The position numbers and the translations under genes were made by a program. A stretch of 64,000 nucleotides of DNA. Origin: Lamellibrachia columna (lineage: Eukaryota; Annelida; Polychaeta; Sabellida; Siboglinidae). This document shows, piece after piece, positions 24,600 to 37,300 of the stretch (position 1 is its first letter; each line of letters opens with the position of its first letter). The notes below the pieces were generated by a model. It worked only from the letters and a program-made list of their open reading frames with translations. It had not been told where the DNA came from and made no database searches. The DNA is taken from contig OY759274.1 in the NCBI GenBank assembly GCA_963662155.1, positions 38,086,990 to 38,150,989 of the forward strand, in the 5' to 3' direction.

Positions 24600-27500
24600 G
24601 AAGAGGGTAATATTTCTTTATAAAATTTAATATATTCCCATTTTATCTATCTACCTAGTTATTTTAACACCTCACGTGAAACTGATATTCGCAACAAGTC
24701 TCCATGTCATCCGACTTATAACAAAATGTCCCAGTAAATAGGGATTTTGTTTTTCTTGATTACATAATTGTCTTTAAAACTTATGTTTTATTTACTTCAA
24801 AACTTCCCATACTTTCACCTTGTCATCCTACTCAGCTTCATTCAGTTAAGGATCTGAATTGTTGTTCACTCTAAATACTCGCTTTCTTTATCTGGATTAT
24901 TTCAACGTCGTGCAAGGCGCGCATCAGTGAGCTGTCGTATGGATAAAGCCAATTCGGCGTTCCATGACGTATAAGATGGTTGCGCAACGTCACCGATTAC
25001 ATAATTCATAACAATCTTGGCTGGTGACCGGCAGCGATGTGGTTATTTAGTAACGGTTTAACGTTGACATATTCGGTTAATTCGTCTTAATAGTTGTTGA
25101 ATGACGATTTCCATACCACTCGTCTTTGTGTTTATATTTGTGTTTGTGAATCTACGCCGCCTACACTTTCGAATGGCATTAGTCAGGCCGGTTATGTTGG
25201 CTTTTGAGTTTTAGTCGCTTAGCAAAACAGTTTGCATCGTTAGACACTTAGCATTCACGCTACACTTTAACATAATCATTTGCTTAGGTTTATCGAAGGA
25301 GTGACGCAGTAAGTGGGAGGTATGTGAATTGGCCCCAAAATGAGAGGTGTGAGGTTGGTTCCAAAATAGGTGGGAAGATGGGAGGTTGAATCCCTTCAGG
25401 TTCTGAATAAAAAAAACTGTTTGCTATATATTCCAGGTGTCTAGTCACTGAGTGCATCATATAACTGTATATGTTTATATCATAAACCTGGTGGAGCTAG
25501 CGGCTTGCCGAGTCCATGCCACATAACTCGGGTAATGCTTTTGACTAGTGGCCAAGCCAGATTTTTTTTATTAAAAAACGAAACTGGCATCAGACGGACA
25601 GGGTGACGTCCAAAATTTCGGGGATCGCTTACGTCAGCCGTCTGCCACTTGCGCTTTCGCGTTTGGCGTAGACATCCAACGAAACTGCAATGACATTCAC
25701 AGCCCGTGCTAAATTTGCCGCAATGCGATTCGTAATCGTTTGACGTGGCAGGTTTAGTAGATTTTCTAGTGTCTGCGTAAAACAAATTCCGTGTACATTT
25801 ACAACACTGCAGTCCAATAAAAGGTTACATTTGTCGGAGTCATGTGTGATGCGCTACAATTAATAACAGTTATTCGTGTGTGGTTAGTATACACATGCAA
25901 GCGTGTGCGCGCGCGCACGCACGCACGCGCGGTGGTTGATGTAGACAAAACAACTGCATGGTGGTACGAAGAATTTGTACCAACAAATAGCAATATGAAA
26001 GATTGAAATCAGCGAAGTAATGTGTGTGCGCGTATTATACATATATTTAATTAATATAATATATTATATCATATATTTAATTAAATACGCGCAATGAGTT
26101 TAGATTAGGAGCAATATAATTATGGCTCCTCTGGAGAATACAAAACGTCTCTTTGACACAGCACATTATAAACGAATCAGTTCTAGGCAAAAGGTAGGGC
26201 TTATCCTGACAACAAAGACAATTACTGGAAATGTTAATTAAGAAGACAGTTTCAATCAGTATGACATTGACGAGGCGTGTAGTAGGAGCACATTATATGA
26301 TACGGAGACAACATTACGAAGCAGTGACATCACATTCACACGCTTAGAATGTTTCAATTTACGTATATAGAGGAAGCTAGAGCGACTTAGCTGGACAGAG
26401 GAAAACCGTAATAAAATGATGGGACGTACGCGTGACGTGTCATACAAGGTGATAACTTATTCAACTGGCAATTGGGACAACAATACTACAACGGAAATGA
26501 CAAATGAGAAAGACATTGAAGAAAAAACAGAATGCCGAGAAGACTAAACGAGCCGAGAACCCGCGGCATGTTAGAAAACACAGAAAAAGTTCAGACCCTG
26601 CCGGGGTAGGTCAACACGTTCATCTCAAGTCGGGTTCAATTAGTGTAGCTGCATGTTTACACAATGCGTCATGTCGTATAGCACGTTACATTTTGCCAGC
26701 GCCAAATCAGTAAGATCTATAACACCCCACGCGTAGGGTGACGTACAGACGTACTTGGCCAATATGCCGCAGGTAAATAGCGTCCAGTTGCGAGGTAAAC
26801 GATTTGGAAGAACTATAATTGGACTCGGTGATTAGTATTGTGGTCACTCGCGTGCTTTCTCAGTTCACGACCTGCAACCGCGGGCCCATTTTTTTGGGGT
26901 GTATAATTATTGTGAATAATGTATAAGATTGTAATCGCAACAGTGGGCACTTTCCAACAAAACGTTGAATCTTTGCGAGTATGGATAACTGATTATATGA
27001 CTAATATATGTCGAACTGTTGTAATTTTCTATCGCCATCGGGTTCACTTTTGTACTTTCTCGGTTTTGGACCAGTTGTCACCGATCATAACAGGAACATT
27101 ACCAATTTGTTGATTGCGAGCCACATTATTTATTGTTGTTGTTGTTGTTGTTGACGCCTGACGGTTACCACGCGTGACTATTCAATGACTTCGCCTGCAG
27201 GAAACCGATAACGTGGTTGCCAAACCGCACTTAACTTTCCTTTCAAAGCCCGTATAATTACGTTTAATGATCACCCAATTTCAATTTTGCGCGTTATGAT
27301 TATGTAAAGGGGTATTGACAAGAATAAAGCTATTATTTTTATTACCCGGTAGTGGTAATAGTACAAAGGGTAAAAGTGTATATAATCTTAACCCATTTCA
27401 GACCAAGTCCAGCAGTCACGGGCATAACAGGATAAAGTAATACCGGAGTGGACAAAATGAAAATGATTGAAAGGCCAACATTACAAATATGATTTTTTAA

Positions 27501-28324
27501 ATAAATATTATTAATGATTTGCAACCCAAATATGAGGAGCTTTTTTAAAGAGTTACTGATGGTTGTAAATTTTGAAACCATTCTGCAACTCGCCAGTATT
27601 GCATTACAATTCAATCAGCTATGATAATTATTAATGAAGAATCACAAGCTTAATTGATTAGTGTTAATTATGACATTTACACACGGTTTATTTGTTTGAA
27701 TGACCATATAATGAAATAAAATAATGAAAGCCCACCTTACGTACATTTTTTGGTACTAATTATTCTTGTCACACATGGGCTGTGATGCTGTTCTAATAAA
27801 TGGTGACCCACCTTTATTTACGACATGTAATGTAAAATCATATTTGTATTCACCTACGATACAAGTTTAGCTCTCCTGAAAATTGGAGCTGCTTCGCTAA
27901 ATTTCCAGACCCCAAAATCTACTACTAATATATTCATGAGTTTTTATTCTAGTATTTAATTATTTCCAAAAGGAGCGTATTAAGTTTATCTATGGAATAT
28001 TCAACATTTTACGGATGCTTATTAAATTGAAATCCATTCCATGATTAATGAATCCTATTATGACCACAGCACAGCCTGTCCCCCAGTCAAGTGCAGCCTG
28101 TCCTTTGTTTGACCTACCCTGGATGGAGCTCTGGACATCTCATGCTGACCGAATATGTGTGGTCATGTACAGCCAATAATCACAACAACCCAGTGACTGG
28201 CATTACATTGTTCCATGCACTGCCCCCCCCCCACCATCTCCATACAGATGTAATTCCAGACGGTCAATTGCTTTCATTAACCAAATTCATCAGAAAGCCT
28301 GCTTCAAAGCTGCTGACTGACCAC
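24600..28324. other. non-coding region with one dispersed-repeat copy
   Basis: No gene was recognised. The stretch holds copy 3 of the G-rich dispersed repeat (25305-25395), a short GC/ACGC alternating tract at about 25906-25930, and a (TTG)n run near 27129-27152. Confidence 0.45.
25305..25395 (+). repeat. dispersed G-rich GGGAGGTTGGCCC repeat, copy 3
   Basis: Contains gtgggaggt, ttggccccaaaat, gtgaggttgg and gatgggaggttg in the same order and style as the copies at 19.4 and 20.9 kb. Confidence 0.5.
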
Positions 28325-28920
28325 TCTTCCTCTTAATCATCTTCATTCCAACCAGAGCATAAGGCCAAAACAACATTTCTCCCAACTCTCTGTTTTTGGC
28401 TGATTTCTTCATCTCTTTCCAGGTACAGGCCCTGTTACCGGCGGTAGTTCCAAGCAGTCATTTTCTCAGCTAAAAACTTCTTCCAATTATTATTTGGTCT
28501 TCTCAGTTTTCTTTCCCTCAAGGATTCTGTAGTAGAGCCTGTCTCGTAACGTTGGTGGTACTTTCAGGAGGGTGTGTCCTATCCAAGTCCATCTTTTCGG
28601 AATGATGTTGTGTTGACCTGTCCTCCTCATGAGCTCTTTGTTTGTGACAGTGATCTTGTCGTCGTGCCATTTCATTTTGAGGATGTGTGGGATACATTTG
28701 TATATGTATGTTTGAAGTTTTCTGGTTGTTGTCTTGGTTGCTCTCCATGTTTTCTGGTTGTTGTCTTGGTTACTCTCCATGTTTTTAACGTTGTCTTGGT
28801 TACTCTCCATGTTTTCTGGTTGTTGTCTCGGAGCCATAGAGCAGCATGGTTTTCACACTGGTATTAAAGATCTCTGGTATGCACTGTTTTAGGGTCAAGC
28901 ATCTTCGTAGCATCATAACC
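28325..28920 (-). mobile_element. LINE (non-LTR retrotransposon) ORF2 3' fragment
   Basis: Read on the minus strand, the fragment starts near E-I-F-N-T-S-V-K with M-L-L-Y-G-S-E-T, followed by L-Q-T-Y-I-Y-K-C-I, the tract K-E-L-M-R-R-T-G-Q, W-T-W-I-G-H-T-L, and a lysine-rich end. This order is typical of the region downstream of the reverse transcriptase domain in many invertebrate LINE ORF2 proteins. The terminal part (W-K-E-M-K-K-S-A-K-N-R) continues in a shifted frame to a stop near 28334. The reverse transcriptase core is absent, and a 32-base segment is tandemly repeated at 28718-28830. It is a 5'-truncated dead copy. Confidence 0.8.
28718..28830. repeat. 32-bp tandem repeat inside the LINE fragment
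   Basis: About 3.5 copies of a unit beginning ttttctggttgttgtcttgg. The third copy has a short replacement. The unit corresponds to the coding stretch reading T-W-R-(V/A)-T-K-T-T on the minus strand, so the amplification lies inside former coding sequence. A period of 32 would break the frame. Confidence 0.85.
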
Positions 28921-29372
28921 CCTGGTTTATACCCTGTAAATATTTTCATTTTATACCAGCGTTGTCATATAAATTTATTGGCTATTTATATAGTACATAA
29001 ATTTTGACAAGTGAATAAATAATTATTCTTTGGATGAACAGTGTGTCTTTCATTGAGTAGTCTATGGCAGGTCATCATATTCTATTCTACGGCATGTCAT
29101 TAGGGTTGCCAACATTTGAAGAAAAGAAATGAGTTGATTTATTTAAAACTTGAATTGGAGGGAGCATAATGATTGGAGATGCAGAGTTAGCAACATTGGG
29201 TCATGCAGGAATTACAAATAAAAATCCACATTACGCTGTGGATTCTGCCAGAAGAATCAACAAGACAAGATACACATTGCAGTATTCTTACATATTTATA
29301 TCACCTTTATGTTAAATAACATTCAAAATAACAATGTAAAATCAAGAAACAACAAAGTCGCACCAAGTCACA
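28921..29372. other. non-coding region
   Basis: AT-rich DNA between two retroelement insertions. No gene was seen. Confidence 0.5.
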
Positions 29373-29383
29373 GAACAGCCAAG

Positions 29384-29702
29384 GTAAAAAGGTAAAGTCA
29401 TCCCCCAGGCATTACGCATTAGGAAGCCACGAAGGCTTATATGGCCAGTGCTTAAACCTGGTTTCTGTAGTGCGAAGCAACTTAGAGTGCAGTTATACTG
29501 ACTCACCTGGCCGGGACACTAGTCCATCGCAGGTACCTTCCAAACAGTGTTTGTACTCATTTGCAGCTGAGTAGACTGAGGCAAAGTAGGGTAAACGAAA
29601 TTGCCTAAGCTTCGAAAACGAACCGTGCCCAGTGTGGGTCTTGAACTCACAACCCTTGAATTTAGAGTCCAACAACTTAACCACTAGGCCACGGCTGCCC
29701 CC
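29384..29702 (-). mobile_element. complete tRNA-derived SINE
   Basis: Read on the minus strand, the element begins with a tRNA-like head containing an A box (TGGCCTAGTGG, about 29681-29691) and a B box (GAGTTCAAGACCC, 29636-29648). A non-tRNA body of about 240 bases follows, ending in a short simple tail (gactttacctttttacc). It is flanked by perfect 11-base target duplications GAACAGCCAAG at 29373-29383 and 29703-29713. This is the hallmark of LINE-mediated insertion and fixes both ends exactly: 319 bases. The A and B boxes are internal RNA polymerase III promoter elements. A tRNA gene is excluded because no cloverleaf closes. Confidence 0.9.
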
Positions 29703-29713
29703 GAACAGCCAAG

Positions 29714-31152
29714 TCTGTAACAATAAACAAAGTAAAACTTGTCAGAGTTAAAAATCAGCAAACCTACATAAACGCAGTCCAGTACATCCTTGCTGCTTTC
29801 CAAAACACATCATCACACTGCCTATATGAAATGAAACCGGACTCATTGTACGGCAACAAAAATATGCTTGCTGCAGGATACATTATCACCAATCTTTATA
29901 TCACGTGGCACACAATGACGTATATATAAAATCATGTCCATGTCAACACAAAGTATCGACTGACTGCCTGTACAATAATAAAGCAGTCCATCAACCACTA
30001 CGTATGGCTGTTGCTATTATGCAGCATGTGGGAAAGCATGGAAAACTTGTCAAAACTGGATATTTATATCTTTTGAATTTATCTCATCCTAAAACATACA
30101 AATTTCTTCCATGAGAAAATCCTGCCATTAATGCAAGTGGCTACCATTTCTAACTAAATATGTCACTATTTAGGTAATCAGAACATTAATAGTTTCCCCT
30201 AAAAATGTTTGGCATTTGTAAATTTATATTACTTGTCAACTAGTTTCATTTCTTAACAGCAATAATTTGCCGATCCCTTTACGAATAGCAACTAACAAAA
30301 CTTTAGCAAATTATGAATACCAAGTTACAACACATCTTTATTGTAGATTTTCACTAATTTTCGGAAATATTTTTGTAACTTTTAATGAGAATTGATCAAA
30401 CAGAACCTTGTAAATCATAGGTCTACCAATTCAGACTATGTGACTGGAAACCAAGATTGTGCAAAACTAAAATTAGGAAATATTGGCATATATATGAGAA
30501 ATACAATGTTTAGAATATATAAAACTGTTAAGCCAATATATATGTAAATATTTAAGCTCATTTTAAGAATATAAGTTGTTTTGACTAATTAAAACCATCA
30601 AATCTTTGGCTATTAGAAAGCGTTAGAAGACACAATTAGTAGCACCACCAAATGGATTCGCATTGAGACGATTACTGACAAATGTATTAAATTTCCCCAC
30701 CACATTTGGATTCAGATGCAGGCAGCTGAGATAAAATTCTAATACCCACGAAGATGGCTTTGGTGTGTTAAGATACTTGCCAAATCAGGATTTGTCAAGT
30801 GGATAATGATACTGGAGATGGGAGAATAGAAGTATGTCCTTACTAAAAGCGTTATTACGTTACAAAAGCAGAAACATCACAGTTCATATGACTGCAATAA
30901 CAATATGGTAATCTGCTCACAAAATCAGTCATGCAAAGTCGTATAGTTGAACCAAACTGCACACAAATCCACCGTAAATAGTCTGCTGGCCTGCAACAGG
31001 ATCCTATATATTATATACACGTGTGCGTGTCTGTTTTTATATACATGAATAAACCGGAGTGTTGCGGTTGGGACGGTACACTGCCCTTATATACACATTC
31101 CCCCAACGTCCCCATTGTTTCAAAACCGTGTCAGGGGCGTCTCTGCCAGGAT
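29714..31152. other. 3' flank of the USP38 gene
   Basis: Should contain the 3' UTR and poly(A) site of the USP38 gene (minus strand). I found no convincing canonical AATAAA on the minus strand just downstream of the stop. No other gene was recognised. Confidence 0.5.
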
Positions 31153-31311
31153 TCAGAAGACAAGCCGTGAGCCAGGGTGCAAATTGCCCCCTCCGCAGCT
31201 GCCCGGGGGCCCCTTGTCATTGTCGTCATTCCAGTTGTTGTACCATGACGATGATGGTGCCGGTGGATCAGTCTTGCGTGCCGCTTGTTTCCGGGCCAAC
31301 AACTCGCACTC
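31153..31311 (-). CDS. USP38: USP38 last coding exon
   Basis: 52 residues from E-C-E-L-L-A-R-K-Q, through [15 protein letters not shown] to R-L-V-F and stop. Spacing and ending match the C-terminus of vertebrate USP38 (…D-P-P-G-S-C-G… G-R-L-V-F). Acceptor tttctgtttcgag. It has no ATG at its start and shares its DNA with longer open frames in other frames. Confidence 0.9.
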   Translation of the reverse strand, partial: ECELLARKQAARKTDPPAPSSSWYNNWNDDNDKGPPGSCGGGNLHPGSRLVF

Positions 31312-34300
31312 CTCGAAACAGAAAATGTCATGTTATACTCTAAGGGGAACAGAAGCCTAATTCGGAAGTTTACCAATGTCCCAAAGAAAAGCTTATAATT
31401 CCGTGATGTTTCTGTGGCAAAATTATTTTATATAACATAAGGTTGGAAAACACAACTTATGTATTGCTAGAATCTCACAATTTCACACTTGTCCAAGGAA
31501 AACAACACATACAATAAGTATGCAAAGTATAAGAGGGATGTGAATGATACTACCAGAAATATTATATTTCGAAAATGTGAAAAAATTGTCAATGTGGCAC
31601 TTGTTGGGAGACAAACAATTGAAAAATACCGAGGCAACTAAAATGTAAAAAAATGGAAGAATAATTTTATTGTGTATGCTAAAACAAGTTTCATTCAGCC
31701 ATGTTATTTTGTTTTGAAGGTGACATAATTTTATTTTCCTGAATTGACTTGGCTAGGTGAAACGGTATGTTTATATGTATATTTGCAGGCAAATTTTCCT
31801 TCGTTCAGATTAGTGTTTGTCACAGATTGGTGGCATAATTGTTTTTCTTCAAAGTAAATTTATTCCGATTGGATAGGACAAAAACTGACGCAATGTGAGG
31901 TCTATGAATGAAGCATGGTTTAGTACTTTACACGCGATTTTCAATCTGACCAACAAGCACAGCGAGCAGCTTCGCATCCACGTAACAGCATAGGGCTCTG
32001 AGGCAGGTGGTATGTTGCCACAGCCAGTAAATCATGTATTCATAGGTTTTTGGGAAAGCTTGCTAATTTTGAAGTTATAACATTTTTTTTTACACATGAA
32101 CATTTTATTCCAATACATTTAATAATAATGTATTGTAGACATGTAGAAATGAGGAAAATTTCTATGGAAAATCATTGCCCAAGCCTATATAATAAAGACG
32201 TAGAGTTCCAATCTATGTAACTTCAATCCAGTTGCAATGGCACATTTAAAATTCTCCATAATTTTCCACTAAAATTTTGTCACAATTCCGATTCCAAATG
32301 AAAATTCCTTAATTCTTTTCTCACAGAGCTTGAGAAACTTATTCTTGTTGAATTTATCACCTTTGGGTGTAGCTACCCATGTTATTACAGATCTGCAGGG
32401 TGAAATGGGATGTTAAGTGTACTTAGATTACGGGTGGATTCATCCTGCTAAAACATTCCTTATGTACCTGCAAATATGCCTTGTTATCCCTCTCGATGGC
32501 ATCTCTCAGTTCGTCCCGTAGCGTCAGCTCAAGCGACTGGGCTCGTCCAGTTGTGCCCTTAGAAATCAGCACATCTGGATTAATTCGCTTGTAGAACAGG
32601 ACGTAGGCCGTATCCTTGGCAAACCTCTTTGTGACGTTACTGAAGGAGCTGTATGTGGAGTACGAGACACGACAGTCGTTGAATAGGTACCATCTATCCT
32701 CTAGAAAGTCAACATCATCATTCCGCTTTTTCGTCGACACTTTCGCCTTATCCACTGGTATGCAGTGTCGGGCGTAGCAGTAGTAGTGACCACAGTCCAG
32801 CGACAACCCTGAGTGGACAATCACCGTCATAAGAGCATAGACCTCGACTTTCACGACGCCTGGAGACTTGCTTTTGCTGCGGCGATGTGACGAAGTCTTT
32901 GTCCCGTCATCATGTACCTCGATGTACACAGTCTTCGGATACGTCACATCCTGGAAGATTTTTGATCTCGACTGTGTCTTTACGTCGTACGCAAACCGCA
33001 GTAGTGTCAAAATGAGGCACTCGGGGGCACGGACGACTTTTAGCGTCCTCTCACAGTCCTGTAGACTCTTACAGGTCTCACACTGGTACTTATTATCTCC
33101 CTCGAGTCGTTCAGGCTTGAAGTAGTGCGCCACTAAATCCCTAAGATGCACATTGTGTGAAATGCTACTTCCACTACCTAGGCCACTTGTCTTCATTGTA
33201 TGACGAACATGTGTCATTGTAGACCCACCAGCCATTGATGGCTTCACTGGTGAATGTCCCATCCTGTGATTGGTGGATCTATCACCAGTGTCGACAGGAA
33301 ACGCAAGAGGAATATCGGTGAATGTCTCAACCAACGTCGACTGTGACCCACACTTGAGACACCGACTTGAGTGTAGAAGCTTCCCACAGAACGTCCGCTC
33401 AATTAATGTTGGTGGTGACGTGTCAGTTTGTGATGACCCATGCTTGGGTGACGTGTCTTTACGACTGGGCTTATGCTCTACGATCTCCTGTTCGTGTAGC
33501 TGATTGAGGAGACATCGCAAGAACTCGGAACAGTCCTGTTGACTTCCTGGCTCAAACCATGTTGGCCGCGACACCTTCAGTAATTCATACGGGGCATACG
33601 CCACTCGCTACAACACAGGTAAAGCTATGGTCAAATACAAATTTGTATTTGAACTAGACATGGCATTTTGTATGTATTATCCGTATTCAACACTATTTTG
33701 GGGGAGGAGGAGCTGTATTCCGTATCTATACAGATTTGTTTCAAATTTACAGAAAAATATAGTCAAAGTTTAAAATCAATAATAAATGGTCGAAGTTTTA
33801 ACCCTCCCCGTGCGGAGATCAGCGTAAGATGATCACGTGATTGTGTTTTCCACCAGGGGAGCGTCTTTAGTCAACCTCTGCAGCTATACTCGCCCGTGCG
33901 GGGATCGATTTTAATTAAATGACTGGCTCTGCTATTTACATACGGGCACACCAGACCACGAACATCACCATGTTATATTTAGATGCTTCGCGCAGGAAGC
34001 CGGGTATTTTCCATACAAGATGCATATTTCAGAATATGTTAACGAGTGCACGTGACATTGCAGTGACGCATTTTGCTCGTCTTTTATTCGGTGGTGAATT
34101 CTTTTGATGACTGGTTGGACATTTGATAAGTGAAAGGGCGCCTGGGCCATGGGAAATTTGTTTACCATAGAGGTATTTATGTTTATATTTTCTAGTTGAA
34201 GTACAAATTGTTGTACAACAATTTTAGAAATAGCATATTTGTAGTTGGTCAAGGTTATTGGAGGGATGGAGTATGGGAAGGAGGCAGGTGGGAGGCAGTA

Positions 34301-37300
34301 AGGAACATAGGACAGTTGTAAGTACAATGTGTCAGCAGAGTTCTAATCCAGTGTCATGTCTGTTGAATTTGCTGCATTTATAATTGATCATAATTACATA
34401 CCCCTGTAACAGGTTTGACTGGATTGACAATAACTTTCCTTGTGATATTACATTAAGAATAACACACACTAGGACATTATTTGGTAACTGCAGAGAGAGA
34501 CAATAGAGAAGTAAGCTACTCTACCTGTGTCTTGGTGAGGAATGCAAAGAGCAACTGTAGTCTTGCTTGCACGATCTGTCTCTGGCCACACGACAACATC
34601 AGCACATCACGGCAGAAACTGAAAAATGTATATACAAATTAACGGGCACAAACAACTTGCAGTATGCACAGTACCCTGGCAACACTGGAAATTGGTACTT
34701 CAGTCAAGTGATTGCTAAGTCAAACAATATTGCAGCATCCATTACACTGATTCAACTGTGCAGCAACTTCAAACATTTTAAAACACAAACTTCTAGTAAC
34801 CTACAAAAACATATTAACCAAAGTTCACATGACAAATTAAGTACATGTTCAACAAACTCTGTAGTCTACTCTTCAGTGTCAAATAAGCATCCATACACAC
34901 ATATTTATTTGATGAAAAATTCCACCCTATAAGCCCTTTATTTGCCACTATACTATTATTAGATTTAAACATTTGTGCCGGCCTACAGTTTTTTAGGAGA
35001 GCAATCGCTCTCACTCCCTATTGCTCATGCTAATCATCCACGGAGTGGTTTACCGCTCGCGCTAAAATCACTTGCTCCCAACTGGAGCTGCATGTGGCTC
35101 CCTCTGAAGTCTTCAACCTTTTGAACAACAGTCATGAATTTAGCGGGATCCAGTGTTTCCGGATCCTAGATTTCAATCCCGAAGCATTAGACCATTAGAT
35201 TTTCATGATTAGATGAATCGGTCAGAATCCTTAGTTCTCGGGAGCTCAATATGGTATATTATTAGTTAGAACTAATATCCATTTAAAAATTAAAAATTTT
35301 TTTCTCAGAAATAAAACGCGGCTACTATATCTTTGGTGATGTGAATATGCACAAAGTTTATGCATATTCGGCAGAAAAAACCTCAAAATACTCTGCGTAG
35401 TTTTTAGGGACGCCTTGGCTTTACGTCGAGTAAAAATGGTGAGAGATAAAAACACAAATATAATAGTGCCTTTTTGCACTATACTATTATTTGTTTTGAA
35501 CAATTTGCCACCCTATACTGTTATTCGGCACTTTACTTTGTTGTCATCCACTATTATTTCAATATCGAAAAATGCTCTTGGAGACATGAGTCAAAGCGAC
35601 AACTACAGAGGGATAGCACTGTGTAATTGTATTTGCAAGCTGTTTGACATTATACTTATGAAAAAATGCAGCGATGTATTGTGCACTAGCGATCAGCAAT
35701 TTGCATTCAAAGCGAATCACTCTACCACTCTATGTAGTGGAATATTAATTGAAACTGCCAATCATTTTGTAAATAATAACAGTTGCGTATACAGCTGTTT
35801 TCTAGACGCCTCTAAAGCATTTGATAAGGTTAACTACGGAAAGCTGTTCAATTTGATGCTTAAACGCAATGTACCTAGCGTAATTGTTAGATTCATTCTT
35901 GACAGATACATCAGACAATGTATGTGTGCACAGTGGGAACGTTACAAATCTAGAATTTTTTATGTACACAACGGCGTGAAGCAAGGGGCGGTTATATCAC
36001 CGATACTGTTCGCTGTATACTACGATGAATTAATAGCTAAATTAGCCAGCAGCGGATACGGGTGCCGTATCGCTCAGCACTTTGTTGGTGCACTATCGTA
36101 TGCAGACGATATATCACATTATTATCACCTTCGCTACAAGGTCTGCAATACATGGTAAATATATGTGAGGAGTACGGGAAAGAATTCCATGTCACTTTTA
36201 ACGATAAGAAAACTATAGGAATGGTGTTCGGCGCAAGCAATGTTGATTGTAAAGCCATCCAGGTAAACGGGAACAATGTTACTTGGGCGACGAACGCAAA
36301 ACACCTTGGTAACGTAGTCGATCACAAGCTTTCAGACTTGAATGATATAAATGCAAAAAAAGGTTATTTTATCGCGAGTGTTAACTGGTTTGTGGGCCAC
36401 TTCAGAGGCAAAGTGCCTATTGATTGTTATATTCGTCTATTTCAGTCTTATTGTAGCACCCATTATGGCTCAACTCTATGGGCATTACATGATAAAGGGT
36501 TCAACGATTTTTGCGTGACTTGGAACAAAGGCGTCAGGCGCATCTTAAACGTCAGTTATATGACGCATACAGCACTTTTAGGACAATTAATTAACACCTG
36601 TCACATATCCATTCAATTGGTGAAGCGATTTTGCAAGTTTGTGGATTTAATGTTGACTAGCCGCAACGCCATTGTAAGGCACTTCGTTAGGCGGGCTATA
36701 AACTCAGCTCAATCACCAATTGGCCGAAATATAGGTGTTAACATCGTTTTTTGTAAAACCGGGTAAGTCAATCTCGTTATTGGATACACGCAATAATTCG
36801 AGTATGCACCAAGCGATTCCTGTCAGCTCTGGCTGACTGAAGACATTGTCTACGTACGTGGTTCACGTTAATATCTAGTACATATATTGCATACCTATGC
36901 CGAATAACGAGATTGACTTACCCGGTTTTACAAAAAACGATGTTAACAACATGATTAACGCACTCTGCACTTGTTAAGCAGGCTGCCAATGGTTTTTTTG
37001 TTTTATTCAATTGTACCTAAACTATTGTGTACGAATAAATGATATACACACACTATTATTAAATTTGACCAATTTGCCACCCTATACTGTTATTTGGCAT
37101 CCTATACTATCATTTGGCACTCAATAGTATATCATAACCTTATTTTTAATGAGACAATGGGTAAGTTCATAACAATGGCTTTCATACAGTCACCTGGATG
37201 ACTTAGCTAAAATAGTTGGTTATCCTATTTGACAATGCATCTAATCCGATGCCTGGAAAGACCTGTAACTTCGCAGAAGCTGTAACAAACCACTAAGGAA

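Noticed and set aside
29636..29702. tRNA gene on the minus strand
   Set aside because: A and B boxes are present, but no cloverleaf or acceptor stem closes. The 11-bp target duplications and 240-base body show a SINE.
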